A DNA stretch of 60,000 nucleotides from Nematostella vectensis (taxonomy: Eukaryota; Cnidaria; Anthozoa; Actiniaria; Edwardsiidae): contig NC_064045.1 of NCBI RefSeq assembly GCF_932526225.1, forward strand, positions 1,896,501 to 1,956,500. Direction: 5' to 3'. The first letter of the stretch is position 1, and each line of letters begins with the position of its first letter. Below are positions 58,189-60,000 of this stretch, in pieces. The translations under genes and the position numbers were made by a program. Under the pieces are notes generated by a model. That model was not told where the DNA came from. It ran no database searches and saw only the letters and a program-made list of their open reading frames with translations.

Positions 58189-59723
58189 ATACTAAAGAAC
58201 CCTCTTTTTAGTCTATCCTTATTCGGATCAGTAGTAAAAACGAAATCAGGCGTTATGAAATACCATTTCCTTTTTGAAGAAATGTTTATAAAATGTAAAA
58301 GAACCCTCTTTTTAGTCTATTCCTCTTATTCCTGTTTAGAAAACACAAACGACCCTCTTATTATTCTATTCCTTATTCGGATAAGTAGTTAAAACGAGAT
58401 CGTGAGTTATGAAATACCATTTCCTTTTTCGAGAACTCTTTCGAAAGGAGTCGTTAAAGCGAAATCGGGCGTTATGAAATTTCATTTCCTTTATTGAGAA
58501 ATGATGAGCAAACACTGACAATCCTCTTCATAGTCTATTCCTTATTCGGATAAGTCGTAAAACGAAATCGAACGTTGGGAGATTCCATTTCCTTATTCGC
58601 GAAAACTAACTTGAATAAGGAACAGTTCCCTATTCGTGTCACTGCACTAATCTATTTGTTTTGTCAGAGCCTTATCTAGTAGCCAAGGTGTTAATTGACA
58701 ACAAGCACTATCTGTCAAATTGTGGTTTTGTTAGCAAGGTCAAATTCACACGACATACGTACGTAGTCAAGTAAAGCGCGAATATACTCCTCTAAACAAA
58801 TTGTGAGAAAATACTAACAATCCTCTTGAAAGTAGATTCCTTATTCGGATAAATATTTAAAACGAAATCAGGCGTTTTGAAATACCATTTCCTTATTCGA
58901 GTAATGTTTAGAAAATACTAAAGAACCCTCTTTTTAGTCTATTCCTTATTCGCGTAAGTAGTAAAACGAGATCGGGAGTAATGAAATACCGTTTCCTTTT
59001 TCGAGAACTCTTTCCAAAGGAGTCGTTAAAGCGAAATCGGGCGTTATGAAATTGCCTTTCGTTTATTGAGAAATGATGAGGAAACACTGACAATCCTCTT
59101 CATAGTCTATTCCTTATTCGGATAAGTCGTAAAACGAAATCGGACGTTGGGAGATTCCATTTCCTTATTCGCGAAAATTAACTTGAATAAGGAACAGTTC
59201 TCTATTCGTGTCTCTGCCCTAATCTATTTGTTTTGACAGAGCCTTATCTGGTAGCCAAGGTGTTAATTGACAACAAGCACTATCTGTCAAATTGTTGTTT
59301 TGTTTGCAAGGTCAAATTCCTTCTACAGGCGTACGTAGTCAAGTTAAGCGTGAATATTTCTCCTCTAAATTAAAATAACGCGTTTGGAAAGAAAGCCCAA
59401 GATACGAATACATTTATTAGATGAGAGGTAGATTTCCTCTCTTTTGCTAGATTCATTTGTGAAAGCGATTGCACGCATTGCGTAATTTGACCTTTTGTAG
59501 CATATAGAGTCTCATGTTCACAGCTCCGTTTAGCAGCAAAGCACGTGAAAGCAACCAGAATTACCCGACGAAAATGCTGTTGGGCTTGTTCTGAATAAAC
59601 TGTAATGCCTAAATACTGTTTCAACTCGAATTAAAATGTATCATGTAAGTACCCCCCAATATTTGAATAAGGAACTGAGCGAATAAGGAAACAGACGAAA
59701 AAGGAACTGCGAATAAGGAACCA
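58189..59723 (-). repeat. Right arm of fold-back element
   Basis: Reverse-complement counterpart of the left arm. 104-bp-type units are at 58200-58540 and 58860-59140 (AGTCTATTCC words at 58210, 58314 and 58532), and the 350-bp non-repetitive stretch at 59290-59640. The terminal TTCCTTATTCG words end at 59723. A segment of about 570 bp is duplicated here (TCTATTTGTT at 58651 and TCTATTTG at 59223), which the left arm does not have. Confidence 0.85.
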
Positions 59724-59824
59724 ACTTCACGCTTAGCAAAAATATGCTGAAACGTCCCCCAGTGTCAGCGCACTTCAACGGTCACGATGACGATGGCGAT
59801 GGTGATGGTGACCATGCAAACTCT

Positions 59825-59965
59825 GACATTCGGACCACAAATGCTGACATTCGGACATTTTTGTCTGACATTTGGACATCACTGCGGACATTTGGACATT
59901 GCTGCTGACATTTGGACACGAGCTGACATTTGGACTATGTATGCTTACAATCGGACATTTTCTAT
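59825..59965 (+). repeat. Degenerate GACATTTGGAC short repeat
   Basis: The word CTGACATT(T/C)GGAC or a variant occurs about eight times with spacers of a few bases (CTGACATTCGGACC, CTGACATTTGGACA, TTACAATCGGACAT). Just upstream a GATGACGATGGCGATGGTGA trinucleotide-like run occurs (about 59784-59812). No gene reaches this end of the window. Confidence 0.75.
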
Positions 59966-60000
59966 AGTTGCTTTCAATAAAAATAAAAACAATTACAATA

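Larger units (their letters stand above)
46460..59723. mobile_element. Composite fold-back-type element with inverted arms of tandem repeats
   Basis: The left end reads TGGTTCCTTATTCGCAGTTCC (46460) and the right end is its reverse complement, ending at 59723. Inwards the arms match for about 1.1-1.5 kb: terminal TTCCTTATTCG words, a 350-bp non-repetitive stretch (51070-51420 versus 59290-59640) and an array of 104-bp units (51535-52150 versus 58196-59200 plus 55640-55785). Three LINEs lie inside, at 46485-50731, 54827-55606 and 55786-58188; without them the element would be about 5.8 kb. The 2.6-kb centre shows no transposase. Long inverted arms built of tandem repeats are the hallmark of fold-back elements (Drosophila FB, sea-urchin TU). 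I found no clear target-site duplication (left flank GTGATTC, right flank ACTTCAC), so the exact ends are provisional. Confidence 0.65.

Noticed and set aside
46460-59723. Polinton/Maverick-type giant transposon, because of long inverted ends and size
   Set aside because: No polymerase, integrase, packaging ATPase or capsid sequence. Most of the length is explained by inserted LINEs.

Overview
This is a eukaryotic window with no recognisable intact host gene. It is repeat-rich, and the repeat types (DIRS/Ngaro-like tyrosine-recombinase retrotransposons, a Ty1/copia element with a UBN2-type gag, several CR1/L2/Rex-like LINEs, a fold-back element) suggest an invertebrate animal. A cnidarian such as a coral or sea anemone fits best, but this is inferred from family content and no diagnostic host gene supports it.

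Layout. 1-4975: decayed flank with a pseudogene of a repeated uncharacterised protein family (minus strand), two pieces of one LINE endonuclease (plus) and a DIRS reverse transcriptase/RNase H fragment (plus). 4976-36899: a single head-to-tail satellite array of about 32 kb and about 50 units. The typical unit is 670-690 bp, with recurrent deletion variants of about 499 and 525-540 bp, a 5-kb multi-unit duplication and one 47-bp micro-inversion. 36900-41205: a decayed minus-strand DIRS element with a copia element (38037-40214) inside its RNase H region. 41206-43110: a 5'-truncated LINE. 44079-45095: decayed minus-strand genes for a basic protein and an SGNH-hydrolase-like protein. 45225-46090: the RNase H/recombinase half of a plus-strand DIRS element. 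46460-59723: a composite with inverted arms of 104-bp repeats carrying CCTTATTCGG motifs, interpreted as a fold-back transposon and invaded by three LINEs. 59750-60000: simple repeats.

All the transposon genes seen are broken by frameshifts, stop codons or internal deletions, so the locus looks like heterochromatic, nested repeat DNA. The most notable structures are (i) the satellite, in which nearly every full unit carries a consensus splice donor after a 60-nt exon-like block; (ii) the fold-back element with tandem-repeat arms, which I could not assign to a known superfamily; and (iii) two half-DIRS fragments in the same orientation, broken at almost the same codon, on either side of 40 kb of inserted material. 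No rRNA, tRNA, CRISPR array or bacterial-type operon was seen.
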